A stretch of 64,000 nt of DNA from Arthrobacter sp. ISL-65 (GTDB taxonomy: Bacteria; Actinomycetota; Actinomycetes; Actinomycetales; Micrococcaceae). This document shows positions 1-8,644 of this stretch, piece by piece. The stretch covers positions 1 to 64,000 of the forward strand of contig NZ_JAGGPN010000035.1 in the NCBI RefSeq assembly GCF_018613795.1, written 5' to 3'. Both the position numbers and the translations under genes were made by a program. The notes beneath the pieces were generated by a model. It worked only from the letters and a program-made list of their open reading frames with translations, made no database searches and was not told where the DNA came from. The first letter of the stretch is position 1; each line of letters begins with the position of its first letter.

Positions 1-570
1 TGGATCCTCGGTTTCGCCCATAACAACGGCCTGTTACTCAAAATGCCCCGACGAGTGGTCTTCCCGGCGGGCCTGGTCCTCATGGTGCTTGGTCTATTCT
101 GGGCGGCCGACCATCTAGATGACAACGGATGGGACCTCAACAACATCCCCCTTGCCCAGGCCCTGTGGTCCCTGGGCTTCTGTGCGATGCTGCTCCGGAT
201 CTCGCCGTCATGGCAGGCACTGCCTCGACGGATTCGGTTTCTGGACAAGCCAATCGCCCTCGTCAACAACAGGGCCATCACGATCTATCTATGGCACAAC
301 CTGCTGCTGGTGATCACGGTGGTCGTTATCAACCGGCTTTACGAAGTCGACGCGCTCGCCACAGCCATACCGTGGATTCTCGACAGCGAATGGACTCAGT
401 TCATCGCGGTCTGGCTACTCCTGGCCATTGTGTTCCTAACCATAGGGTGGGTCGAAGACGTCGCCGCCCGGCGCTCTCCACAATTATGGCCAGCCGGCTC
501 CCTTCACAGGCCGCCGGCCCATACCCGGAGCGTCGACAGTAGCCGGGGTGCCGAGGGAATCAGGACATGA
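1..570 (+). CDS. Acyltransferase-3 family membrane protein, C-terminal part (5' truncated by window edge)
   Basis: The reading frame is open from base 1, so the start lies outside the window; about 189 residues are visible. Several hydrophobic helices are seen, and the stretch with YLWHNLLLVI is typical of the C-terminal half of OafA-like acyltransferase-3 proteins, which move acetyl or other acyl groups onto cell-surface polysaccharide or lipid. The last ~35 residues are polar. The stop overlaps the start of the next lipoprotein gene by 4 nt (ATGA), so the two are probably co-transcribed. The family call rests on the membrane pattern and the WHN motif only. Confidence 0.7.
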   Translation, partial: WILGFAHNNGLLLKMPRRVVFPAGLVLMVLGLFWAADHLDDNGWDLNNIPLAQALWSLGFCAMLLRISPSWQALPRRIRFLDKPIALVNNRAITIYLWHNLLLVITVVVINRLYEVDALATAIPWILDSEWTQFIAVWLLLAIVFLTIGWVEDVAARRSPQLWPAGSLHRPPAHTRSVDSSRGAEGIRT

Positions 571-1127
571 GAGGTGGAACCGGGTTGAAGCAGCACGCAA
601 CCCTCCTGGCCATCACGGCCCTACTCTTGTCCGGCTGCACATCCCCGTCTCCGCAAGCAAAACCGACTCACCAACCCGTGGACCAACAGACGGTGAAACC
701 AACCCCTCCGCACTCCCCGCGTTTGGCAGCCTCGGCCGATCAGTTGGCGGGCATCATTAGTGAAAACGAAAAAGCCTGGCGCGGCTACGAAGCGAACATC
801 GGCTCATGCAACAAAGCCGCAGAAGGTCTCACACCTGACGACTACATCCAGGCCATGGGGTGCATCAAGAACGCGCAGGATGCTGCCAATCGGGCTAGGA
901 GTGCCACCAGCGCGATCGTTGCGCTTGGGCCCCCGCCGCCAGAGCTCACGGTGCTGGTCACCGACACACTCAATGCCCTCGCACCACTAAGCAAGTCCAA
1001 CGCGGCAGCCTCCTGTCAGGACGCGACTAGCGACCCCTGCGCCAAAGCCGTGGATCAAATTGACGAGGCAGCGTCCACACTCGTTGAAGTGCTGGACGGG
1101 TGGGCGCCCTATATACGGACCAAATAA
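567..1127 (+). CDS. Small secreted lipoprotein, unknown function
   Basis: A 186-residue protein. It begins with a lipoprotein signal (hydrophobic run then LLSGC, Cys24 as the lipidated residue), followed by a Pro/Thr/Gln-rich linker and a mostly helical, charged domain with several Cys residues (GSCNK, AMGCIK, AASCQD, SDPCAK), possibly paired outside the cell. The start ATG overlaps the stop of the acyltransferase (ATGA), suggesting translational coupling. I do not recognise the domain. Its position suggests a role in envelope polysaccharide modification, but that is inference. Confidence 0.75.
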   Translation: MRGGTGLKQHATLLAITALLLSGCTSPSPQAKPTHQPVDQQTVKPTPPHSPRLAASADQLAGIISENEKAWRGYEANIGSCNKAAEGLTPDDYIQAMGCIKNAQDAANRARSATSAIVALGPPPPELTVLVTDTLNALAPLSKSNAAASCQDATSDPCAKAVDQIDEAASTLVEVLDGWAPYIRTK

Positions 1128-1183
1128 TGCAGCAGCCGTGAAGCCCAATGAAACATTGCACAAACTGGCAGTAGTTCCGTCTG

Positions 1184-3556
1184 TCATGCCGCGCTCGGAG
1201 ATCGCTCCTGGCCTGACAACGACAAGGGGGAAACAGCGGCGGGCATTCCGCCTGGCTCGGTGGCTACGGACAGCAGGACACTGTCGGTGCGTTCTGGCCT
1301 GTACCAGCCGACGACTCGCCCTCGCAGGGCCTGAAGCGTCGCTCCAAAAATCACGTACGCACGGAGCGGTTCGTAGATCAGCCGGTAGATGGGGACGATG
1401 AGCAGGTGGCTGGGGTCTTCCCGGACCATAATTACAGCCACGGTCGAGATGATCATGTGGGTCCCCGCGACGATGACCGCAAAGATGGCGATAGCTTGCC
1501 ATTCACCGTGGGCAAGATTGATGGCTGCGACAATGATCGTCATGGGCATGAACACCAGAGGAATGATTACTGAGAGAACGGCGTAGGGCAGGGTGAGGAG
1601 TCCCAGCGCCCCGTAGCGGGGATTGAATATCATTCCGCGGTGTTTGTAGATCGTCTGGATGTTGCCGTAGGTCCATCGAAGCCGCTGCTTGGCCAGTCCC
1701 GTCAGGGTCATCGGGGCTTCCGTCCAGGCGACCGCCTTGTTCTCCTGGACAATTCTGTAACCGAGCTGTTGCAGGGACAGCGTCAAGTCGGCGTCTTCGG
1801 CGAGCGTGTCGGTAGAATAGCCGCCTGCCTGGATGAGTGCTTCCCTTCTCCAGGCGGCACAAGCGCCTGGAACGATTGCGATCGCTCCCATGAGCCCCTC
1901 GGCCATGCGGGTGACGCAGATGCCGGAAAGGTATTCCAGGCTTTGCCAGGCAGTGATCAGGCTGCGCCTGTTGCCGACCTTGACGTGGCCGGCGACGGCG
2001 CCCAGCATTTTGTCGCCATTGCCAACACAGAAATGGCGTGCGAACATCCGGATGGTCTGCCGTTCGAAAAGGGTGTCGCCGTCCAACGTGACAACGACCT
2101 CGCCTCGGGAGTGAAAAATGCCGTTGTTGCTGGCCTCTGATTTGCCCCGGTTGGGCTGGTCCAGGACGCGCAGCTGTGGCCAGGTCCTGGCGTAGTCGTT
2201 GAGCACGGCGAGAGTGTTGTCGGTGGATCCGTCGTTGACAGCAACAACCTCGAAGCGGGGGTAGTCGCTGAACTGGAGGGCGGCGAGGGTCTTTTCTACT
2301 AAACGTTCCTCGTTGTACACGGGCAGCACCACGCTGACGAACGGCCAGTCCTGCTCGGGGATAGCGTCCCAGTGGCGACGTTTTTGACTGCGGTTGCTGA
2401 TCAGTGCCAACACGACGTAAAGGAACGTCAGGACGGTCAGGGACCCGATACCGAACCAGAACAACCATGTGATCACTAGATTGGGAGCCACGAGGAAGCC
2501 CGCATAGAAGGTCAGGGTCACGTGATCGTCCACGCCGGGCGTGATCCGCTGCGGCACGTATTCACTCGGCAGTAGTGGCTGGAGGGTGGTAAAGGTGTAG
2601 CCCTGCGCCTTCGCCTGATATATCAGCGTCTTGACCATGTTGATCGTCGCGGTGCGGTCACCGCCCCCGTCGTGCAGGAGGACGACGTGTCCTTTGCCGT
2701 CGAGTTGAGGCGCAGGCACTGGTTCTCCCGGTGGGTGGTCCCAGTCCCGCGTGTCCAGGTCCATGTTGATGTGGAGGAAGCCCAGTTGCTGGGCCTGGAG
2801 GAGGGCCAGCGTGTTGTTTTCGGGGTCCCCTGTAGGGATGCGGAAGAGCCTGGTGGCGTAGTTATCAGTCGCGCGCAGGACTCGGTCGTTTCCAATTATT
2901 GCTTCCCGGTTATACGTGTCGTCGTGCGCCCAGAAATCGGAGTGGAACATGGTGTGGTTGCCAACCATATGGCCCTCCCGGATTATCCGTCTGAGGACGT
3001 CCGGATTCTTAACGATGTTGCTCCCGATCGTGAAGAACGTTGCCGGCACGCCTTCCTTCGAGAGCAGGTCCAGGAGTTCCGGGGTGAAACGTGCGTCGGG
3101 CCCGTCGTCGAAGGTCAGCATCAGCTGGCGGTCTGCAGGATGGCCGTAGCTGTCGATGACGTAAGGGTAATTCCCGATCAGCTCCTTTTCTTCAGCGTTT
3201 GCTTCCCGGTACACAGTGCCGCTAAAAGGATCTTTGAGCAGAACCTTGGCACCGCTGCGCTGGACGAGCGCTATCCGGTCGAAGACGAAATCCGCGTCGT
3301 CGCCCAGAGTCGGAATCTTATTCAGGTCCCCAGTGGCCAGGAGCTGACGCGGGTACTCGGGGGCCTGGTTCAGTTGCCCTCTCCACACCGGAGCCGTGGC
3401 ACCTGGCAGGATCCAGACGACGGACAAAACGATAATTAAAAGCGCTCCCGCCACACTGCGGAGGATTCGTTGCCACCGTTTGCCGCTGGGATCGAAGAAA
3501 ACTGGCGCGGAGGTATGAGGGGGTTTTGAACTCGGCTGTGACATGCGCGTACTCAA
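1184..3556 (-). CDS. Bifunctional NodB polysaccharide deacetylase / family 2 glycosyltransferase
   Basis: A 790-residue fusion. After a cytoplasmic N-tail and one membrane helix (about 35-52) comes an extracellular NodB/CE4 domain: TFDDGPD at 148-154 (catalytic and metal Asp), HTMFH with the two metal His at 201 and 205, and LLHDGGGD near 293-300. A helix at about 358-386 leads to a processive GT2 domain with VNDGSTD (440-446), the DGD metal motif (492-494), EDAD (587-590) and QRLRW (624-628), then C-terminal helices. It should extrude and N-deacetylate an amino-sugar polymer (PNAG- or chitin-like); the substrate is inferred. TTG is the first start, with ATG four codons further in equally possible. 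Confidence 0.9.
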   Translation of the reverse strand: MSTRMSQPSSKPPHTSAPVFFDPSGKRWQRILRSVAGALLIIVLSVVWILPGATAPVWRGQLNQAPEYPRQLLATGDLNKIPTLGDDADFVFDRIALVQRSGAKVLLKDPFSGTVYREANAEEKELIGNYPYVIDSYGHPADRQLMLTFDDGPDARFTPELLDLLSKEGVPATFFTIGSNIVKNPDVLRRIIREGHMVGNHTMFHSDFWAHDDTYNREAIIGNDRVLRATDNYATRLFRIPTGDPENNTLALLQAQQLGFLHINMDLDTRDWDHPPGEPVPAPQLDGKGHVVLLHDGGGDRTATINMVKTLIYQAKAQGYTFTTLQPLLPSEYVPQRITPGVDDHVTLTFYAGFLVAPNLVITWLFWFGIGSLTVLTFLYVVLALISNRSQKRRHWDAIPEQDWPFVSVVLPVYNEERLVEKTLAALQFSDYPRFEVVAVNDGSTDNTLAVLNDYARTWPQLRVLDQPNRGKSEASNNGIFHSRGEVVVTLDGDTLFERQTIRMFARHFCVGNGDKMLGAVAGHVKVGNRRSLITAWQSLEYLSGICVTRMAEGLMGAIAIVPGACAAWRREALIQAGGYSTDTLAEDADLTLSLQQLGYRIVQENKAVAWTEAPMTLTGLAKQRLRWTYGNIQTIYKHRGMIFNPRYGALGLLTLPYAVLSVIIPLVFMPMTIIVAAINLAHGEWQAIAIFAVIVAGTHMIISTVAVIMVREDPSHLLIVPIYRLIYEPLRAYVIFGATLQALRGRVVGWYRPERTDSVLLSVATEPGGMPAAVSPLSLSGQERSPSAA

Positions 3557-3935
3557 CCCAACTAAGGAGTTCCGGTATGAGACTTCCGGTTTTTAAGTTC
3601 CAGTTGGGCCGCCCAGCCTCGGCCTAGGTACCGACTTCTATCGGCTTCTGCGTGATTCGAGCCTATGAATGCGGGGGCTGGGAGCGCACGAGTGGTGACT
3701 ACTCGAATCCTGTACGTGCCTGGTACTTGCCTACGCAGCTTCCCTAAGTTCCCCGGACCGAGGACTGAGCCATTCGCCGTCGGACCGCCGTCGAATCTTA
3801 GCCTGCGAGTTTCCTGTCAGTTGTGGCGCCTTTCTTGGTGGGGTCCACGCTGAGGCGTATCTTTCGAAATAGAGACCATCCTCGTGCTTGACCCGGCGCG
3901 AAGCGGACGGCCTCGTTAGTCGGAAGAGGCAGAAG
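3557..3935. other. Divergent intergenic region with no convincing gene
   Basis: About 380 nt separate the divergent NodB-GT2 gene and the TRAP-like lipoprotein gene. Short open frames exist, but none has a ribosome binding site or a recognisable product. It must hold promoters for both directions; I could not assign -35/-10 elements with confidence. Confidence 0.5.
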
Positions 3936-5024
3936 ATGTCCCCTTGGCGTGGCGCGGCAGCGGCGGCGATTGTCGTCCTTCTCGGGTCGTCCGGATGCCA
4001 GGTGCCGCGACCTGTGCAGGGTGACCGGCAGGACCAGGATGAGGCGACAGTCCTGACCGTGGCGACGGCGGCAGGACCGGAAAGCCGCGCCGCCAGCCAA
4101 ATTCAGGAGTTCGCTCGACACGTCACCACGCTGTCCTCCGCTGCCATCCGCATCGAGCCCGTATTGAAGGCTGCCGCTGACGAGGCAGACGCCTGGGATC
4201 AGGCGGTTGCGCAGTCGACCGAGGGCGGCGACTTCGACATGGCCCTTATTCCCACCCGGACTTGGGCGTCCGAAGGCATAACGTCCTTCGATGTGCTGTC
4301 CGCTCCGTTCCTGATCGCATCAGACGAACTCGTCAGCCGAGTGGTCGCACCGGATACCGCCGGTGGTATGTTGGACGACCTCAAGCAAATCGGAGTCACC
4401 GGGCTCGCGCTCTTTCCTGACGCGCAGCGGAGGCTGTTTTCCTTCGCCGGACCGGTTTTCACGCCGTCCGACCTGGCAGGGAAGGTGGTGCGCGCCCCCC
4501 GGTCCGCAACCACGTACGCAACGCTGACTTCATTGGGAGCCAGTCCCCGGGCTCTGACAGGAGACCTGTTCGTCGAAGCGTTGGCAAGTGGCACGGTGCA
4601 GGCGGCGGAATCCTCCTTCAGCCGGGCAAGATCCTATCCCAAAGGGTCAGTAACCACCGGCAACCTGCCGCTGTACCCAAAAATCAACACGCTCGTCATC
4701 AATACAGCAACTTACGGCCGCCTCACCGCTAATGAGCGACGAATCGTGCAGGAAGCAGCCTCGCAGACCCGGGAGACCGCAAAAGGAGCCATGCACACCG
4801 CAGACGAAGCCTCGGCCTACTGCCAGAACGGCGGAACGATCGTGAACGCCACGGAACAGCAGGTGGCGGCCTTCAGGGCTGCTGTGGGCCCCGTGTACGC
4901 CCAACTGGCAAGGGACCCCCAAGCGAAGGCGTTTATCGAAAGAGTCCGTACATTCACCGGAGCCTCCGAGCCGGACCCGATCCCCGAGTGCGGCCCAGGG
5001 AACGGTGCCCAGCCACTAAGATAG
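3936..5024 (+). CDS. DctP-like TRAP substrate-binding-type lipoprotein (orphan)
   Basis: A 362-residue lipoprotein. I chose ATG 3936 because GGAAGAGG lies 6 nt upstream and it gives a clean signal peptide ending in GSSGC (Cys21); an upstream start at 3888 would add a charged tail. The body has the DctP (SBP family 7) layout: a beta strand, a long helix with TWASEGITSFDVLSAPFL, LFPDAQRRLFSF, GKVVRAP, GASPRALTGDLFVEALASG and YPKINTLVINTATYGRLT. No TRAP membrane subunits (DctQ/DctM) are nearby, so it may act as a sensor or periplasmic-face binding protein. It is followed closely by a GH18-like gene, probably in one transcript. Confidence 0.8.
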   Translation: MSPWRGAAAAAIVVLLGSSGCQVPRPVQGDRQDQDEATVLTVATAAGPESRAASQIQEFARHVTTLSSAAIRIEPVLKAAADEADAWDQAVAQSTEGGDFDMALIPTRTWASEGITSFDVLSAPFLIASDELVSRVVAPDTAGGMLDDLKQIGVTGLALFPDAQRRLFSFAGPVFTPSDLAGKVVRAPRSATTYATLTSLGASPRALTGDLFVEALASGTVQAAESSFSRARSYPKGSVTTGNLPLYPKINTLVINTATYGRLTANERRIVQEAASQTRETAKGAMHTADEASAYCQNGGTIVNATEQQVAAFRAAVGPVYAQLARDPQAKAFIERVRTFTGASEPDPIPECGPGNGAQPLR

Positions 5025-5035
5025 CCCCAACGTCC

Positions 5036-6157
5036 ATGGACGGAGGCATATTGCGTCTAGCGACCGGATTGAAACTTCTCGCTGTGGGGGCAACCGCGGC
5101 TACCATGATTGTCCTTGCGCTCATACTGTCCGGCATCAGGGGTAGGGAACAGGATGTGAACCAGCCGAGTCCCAGCACCGAAGCGACCCCCGAGGAGAAC
5201 ACCGCTCCACGGTGGTTCGGAGCCTACTTCGATCTCACCCTCGATCCCGCCCGGCGGCTCGCCAATTGGCCCCAGCATGGCCAAGTCACCACCGTCCTTT
5301 CCTTTATCGTCGCCGATCCCGCCCACCCCTGCGAACCCTCCTGGGGCGGCCTCTACAGCCAGGAGCAAGCGAGCGAGAAGCTGGACCTGGACGGCCAGGT
5401 AGAGCGTCACCGCAAGGACGGCAACGACGTCGCCGTCTCCTTTGGAGGGCAACTCGGGGAGGAATTGTCCGGAGCATGTACCGACGCCCAAGCCCTGAGT
5501 AAGGCCTACGCCGCCGTCATCAACCGCTACGGGCTGGACGTCGTCGACCTTGACGTTGAAGGCGAGGCGCTGAACAATGCCGAGGCCGCGAAAAGGCGCG
5601 CCACCGCTTTTGCCCGGCTGCAGGACGGCCGGCAGCCCGGCAAACCCCTGAACGTCTGGCTCACGCTCCCGGTTTCCGCTGACGGCCTAACCTCCGAGGC
5701 AGAGTCAACGGTTGCAACCATGCTCGGCGCCGGAGTGGAGCTTGCCGGCGTCAATATCATGACGATGAACTTCGAGCCGCTCAACAGCGGACAAAGCATG
5801 CTGGACGTGTCCATCAGCGCTGCCGAGGCAACCCACCGCCAAATGACTGCCCTCTACGCGCGGGCAGGCCGGCACCTTGAACCCGCCCTGCTTTGGAAAA
5901 AGATCGGAATCACCCCCATGTTGGGCGACAACGATGTCAGCGGACAGGTACTCAGTCTGCAGGACGCTGAAGGATTAAACAGCTTTGCCTTGGAGCACGG
6001 CGTCGGGCGAATGTCCATGTGGTCCCTCAACCGCGACAGGGCCTGCACTCCTTCCGACAGGAAGGAATTGCCCTCCGCTGCCTCAGCAACGTGCAGCGGA
6101 GTCCAGCAGAAAAAAGGGATGTTCGCACAACTCCTGGGAAACGGATATGCCACGTAG
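5036..6157 (+). CDS. GH18-like (chitinase-fold) membrane-anchored protein
   Basis: About 373 residues from ATG 5036; a GTG at 4988 would overlap the previous gene and adds only polar sequence. An N-terminal hydrophobic segment (ATMIVLALILSGI) anchors it, then comes a Pro/Thr/Glu linker. The domain shows the GH18 signatures: SFGG on strand 3 and DVVDLDVE on strand 4, matching DxxDxDxE with the last Glu as catalytic acid (Glu175 of this form), plus MTMNFE near strand 6. Actinobacterial members of this type are often annotated as chitinase. It lies 11 nt after the TRAP-like lipoprotein gene and may cleave a GlcNAc polymer such as the one made by the NodB-GT2 protein; that link is inference. Confidence 0.75.
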   Translation: MDGGILRLATGLKLLAVGATAATMIVLALILSGIRGREQDVNQPSPSTEATPEENTAPRWFGAYFDLTLDPARRLANWPQHGQVTTVLSFIVADPAHPCEPSWGGLYSQEQASEKLDLDGQVERHRKDGNDVAVSFGGQLGEELSGACTDAQALSKAYAAVINRYGLDVVDLDVEGEALNNAEAAKRRATAFARLQDGRQPGKPLNVWLTLPVSADGLTSEAESTVATMLGAGVELAGVNIMTMNFEPLNSGQSMLDVSISAAEATHRQMTALYARAGRHLEPALLWKKIGITPMLGDNDVSGQVLSLQDAEGLNSFALEHGVGRMSMWSLNRDRACTPSDRKELPSAASATCSGVQQKKGMFAQLLGNGYAT

Positions 6158-6182
6158 CCAGGCCTACGTTTGGGTGCATTGG

Positions 6183-6662
6183 TCAGTCAAGCGGCAGCTG
6201 GACAGTAACACAGGTTCCCGTTTCCCTGCTTGATTCCACGTCCAGGTAGCCTCCTGCCCGGCCGATGACGCGGTGCAGTTTCCGAAGTCCGCCCTCCGCA
6301 GCTTCTTCGGAGAGCAGTCGCTTGCAGTGAAAGCCTATGCCGTCATCCTGGATGCGGAGCTGAATGGCGCCGGGTGCAACCTGCAGGAGGATTTTCACCT
6401 CTTGCGCCCGGGCATGAGCCATGATGTTGCGGAACAACTCATCCGTGGCCCTGTAAAGCAGGATGGCACTCCGTCTGTCGATCTCGGCCTCGGCATGCCC
6501 CACCTCGAGCGCAACCCTGAGTCCAGCCGACCGCATCCGGACTGCGAGTCGATCGATAACTCCTGCAAGGCCGAGGGCGTGGAAGTCGAACGGATGTGCG
6601 TCCACCAACCCGTCGGAGGCCACGAGCACTTTCACCGGATGGGAATCAATCATGGTGCTCAC
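6183..6662 (-). CDS. Orphan HATPase_c (histidine-kinase ATPase domain) protein
   Basis: 159 residues from GTG 6662 (ATG 6653 is an alternative). It has an N-box (DELFRNIMAHA: E75, N79, H83) and a G1 box (DDGIGF, 106-111), followed by GGLRKLHRVIGRAGG and a final ETGTCVTVQLPL strand, as in NarL-partner (HisKA_3) kinases. There is no dimerisation/phospho-His helix and no sensor domain, and no clear ribosome binding site precedes it, so it may be a remnant of a longer kinase. It converges on the GH18-like gene. Confidence 0.6.
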   Translation of the reverse strand: MSTMIDSHPVKVLVASDGLVDAHPFDFHALGLAGVIDRLAVRMRSAGLRVALEVGHAEAEIDRRSAILLYRATDELFRNIMAHARAQEVKILLQVAPGAIQLRIQDDGIGFHCKRLLSEEAAEGGLRKLHRVIGRAGGYLDVESSRETGTCVTVQLPLD

Positions 6663-6797
6663 CGGTGGCCCGATGTTCAGAACTCACTGCTCCATCGTGA
6701 CCGGTTTTCCTTGGAATTTCCTTGGGATGGCAGGCGTCATCCCACCCAACTTGGGGGATGGAACCGGAGAGCCACGCCGTCCCGCCCGTCCTGCCGG

Positions 6798-7763
6798 CTA
6801 CTTCCTAAGGAGCGAGTTTCCGTATCCGGCGTCGCACCTGCCGTCGTGGATTACCCCTGCACCGGGTGCCACCACATAGTTGCTCGCCGGGTTGAAGACC
6901 GCCGTGTGGATGTCGGTCACGCGGCTGGCGCAGTTGTCTGCACCGTCGGCATCCACGCTCTGGCCACCGATCCACATGTCAATCCAGAGGGTGGAGTTCG
7001 TACCCTGAGCGTTCGTCCCCTGATGGCAGGGGCCATTCTCGGGATCGTTGCCGTCACCGCATGTGTCCTCGACGATGAAATAACGGCGAACATCCGGCAG
7101 GTAGATCCGCGTGCCGGCGGGGAAGTCGAGAACGTCCTTGCCGGTTGCCAGGGAGTGCCCTACCGCAATGGTGATCGGGTCAGCGTATGTGCCTGTTCCA
7201 CCGGCGGTCCTGCGCAGCACCGGATGGCTGATTGACGCCGACCCTACCGGAGTGTTGTCGTGCCACGTGTAGGCCGTGGTGTAGGCCGTGTTGACAATCT
7301 TTTCGGAGGATGCCGGCTGGATGGGTGCAGGCGCCGGTTTGGGAACAACCGGCGCGACACGCTTCGGGGCGGCTGCCGGTGCCGTTACGGGCGTCTTTGC
7401 CGCGGCGCGCGCCGCTGTCTTCTTGGCTGCGGCAGCCGTAGCTGCGGCTACCTTCTCCGCGGCTACCTTTTCCGCCGCTGCATTCTGGGCTGCCGCCCCC
7501 TTGGCTACAGCCGTCCTAGCTGCAGCGTCGGACTTGGCCTTGGCGGCCGCCGTGGCCATGACCTTATTTGCCTTGGCCTTCTCGGCGGCGACCCTCTGCG
7601 ATGTACCGACTTCGGGCCCGCTGCCGGAGCTAACCTCGACGCCGGTCTGCGCCAGGTCTGCAGGTTGTGGTGATGAGTTTGGGGCAATGGTCGCAGCCCC
7701 ACACGCCGACGTGGCGAGCAGAACCGAGAGCATGGCAGCGGACAGCAGATATTTCCTGCGCAT
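6798..7763 (-). CDS. Lipoprotein with Ala/Lys-rich linker and 3D/double-psi-barrel-like domain (paralog 1)
   Basis: 321 residues: lipoprotein signal with SAC at 19-21, an Ala/Lys-rich region (about 58-135, probably a helical spacer that crosses the wall), a Pro-rich hinge, then a C-terminal domain of ~170 residues. The domain has TAYTWHDNTP, IAVGHSLATGKDVLD, FPAGTRIYLP, FIVEDTCGDG and WIDMWIGG. The order PAGT..Y, VxDT, xIDxW resembles 3D/RlpA-type double-psi barrels, which bind or cleave peptidoglycan glycans; this fold call is inference. The same domain, with a much shorter linker, is encoded by the next gene upstream, so the pair arose by duplication. Confidence 0.8.
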   Translation of the reverse strand: MRRKYLLSAAMLSVLLATSACGAATIAPNSSPQPADLAQTGVEVSSGSGPEVGTSQRVAAEKAKANKVMATAAAKAKSDAAARTAVAKGAAAQNAAAEKVAAEKVAAATAAAAKKTAARAAAKTPVTAPAAAPKRVAPVVPKPAPAPIQPASSEKIVNTAYTTAYTWHDNTPVGSASISHPVLRRTAGGTGTYADPITIAVGHSLATGKDVLDFPAGTRIYLPDVRRYFIVEDTCGDGNDPENGPCHQGTNAQGTNSTLWIDMWIGGQSVDADGADNCASRVTDIHTAVFNPASNYVVAPGAGVIHDGRCDAGYGNSLLRK

Positions 7764-8047
7764 GGGAGCTAAATCCTCTTCGGGGGTGCGAAACGGGCAG
7801 TCCGACGAGAAACAAGTCCTGCCCGAAGTGGGTCACGGTCTGAAGCAAAGCGAGGCAATGCCACCTCGGGACTTACCACACGGAACGCAATTCAGAATGC
7901 TCCAAACGGCGTGTGCGCCAACCGGTGACCCAAACGTTACATTGTCAGGCAAGAAGAGGCCAATCCTCGGCGCGTCGCTCCCCGGGTTCGGCCCAATCCA
8001 GCGCCAACTTATGGCTGTCCTCACACGGATCGGTCTTCGGGCAGGTG

Positions 8048-8644
8048 CTACCCGGTCACCAGTTCGTCACCATAGCCCGTGTCGCACTTGCCGCCGTGGA
8101 TCACTCCCCCTCCCGAGACCACCGCATAGTCGGAACGCGGGTTGAAAACAGCAGTCCGCACCCCTGTTACTTTCCTAGCGCAGCGCCGGGCAGACGCCTT
8201 GCTTCCGCCCTCGCCACCGATCCACAAATCGATCCAGATTGAGGCCCCGCTGTGGTCCTCCGCCCCGGAGTGGCAGGGCCCATCCTCCGGTGTGGGTCCG
8301 TCACCGCATGTGTCTTCGACTATGAAATATCGCCGAACGTTCGGAACATATATCCGCGTTCCGGCTGGAACGTCGAGGACATCTTTCCCCGTCTCCAAAG
8401 AGTGCCCGACGGCGATGGTGACGGGATCCGAGTATGTTCCGGTTCCACCGGCTGCGCGATGCAATACGGGGTGACTGATGTCCGGGGAACCCGCGGGCGT
8501 GTTGTCGAACCAGGTGTACGCCGTCATGTACACGTCAGGAACAACTTTCTCGTCCGGCGGCTGCGGCGGCGGCGTACCGACGCAAGCGGAGGCCAGCAAG
8601 ACCAGCGAAAATAACCCCGGAGCCAGCACGAATATTTTCCGCAT
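8048..8644 (-). CDS. Lipoprotein with 3D/double-psi-barrel-like domain (paralog 2, no spacer)
   Basis: 198 residues: signal peptide ending in ASAC (Cys21), about 15 residues of Pro-rich linker, then the same domain as the protein encoded at 6798-7763 (MTAYTWFDNTPAGS, IAVGHSLETGKDVLD, VPAGTRIYVPNVRRY, FIVEDTCGDG, WIDLWIGG, GVIHGGKCDTGYG). The long Ala/Lys spacer of paralog 1 is missing, so this one would sit close to the membrane while the other reaches further out. Conserved Cys pairs (DTCGDG with GPCH; RRCARK with GKCD) may form disulfides. Function unknown; cell-wall binding or remodelling is inferred. Confidence 0.8.
   Translation of the reverse strand: MRKIFVLAPGLFSLVLLASACVGTPPPQPPDEKVVPDVYMTAYTWFDNTPAGSPDISHPVLHRAAGGTGTYSDPVTIAVGHSLETGKDVLDVPAGTRIYVPNVRRYFIVEDTCGDGPTPEDGPCHSGAEDHSGASIWIDLWIGGEGGSKASARRCARKVTGVRTAVFNPRSDYAVVSGGGVIHGGKCDTGYGDELVTG

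Noticed and set aside
6273..7235. 320-codon + strand frame across the HATPase and lipoprotein genes
   Set aside because: It spans two minus-strand genes with clear motifs and has no recognisable product.
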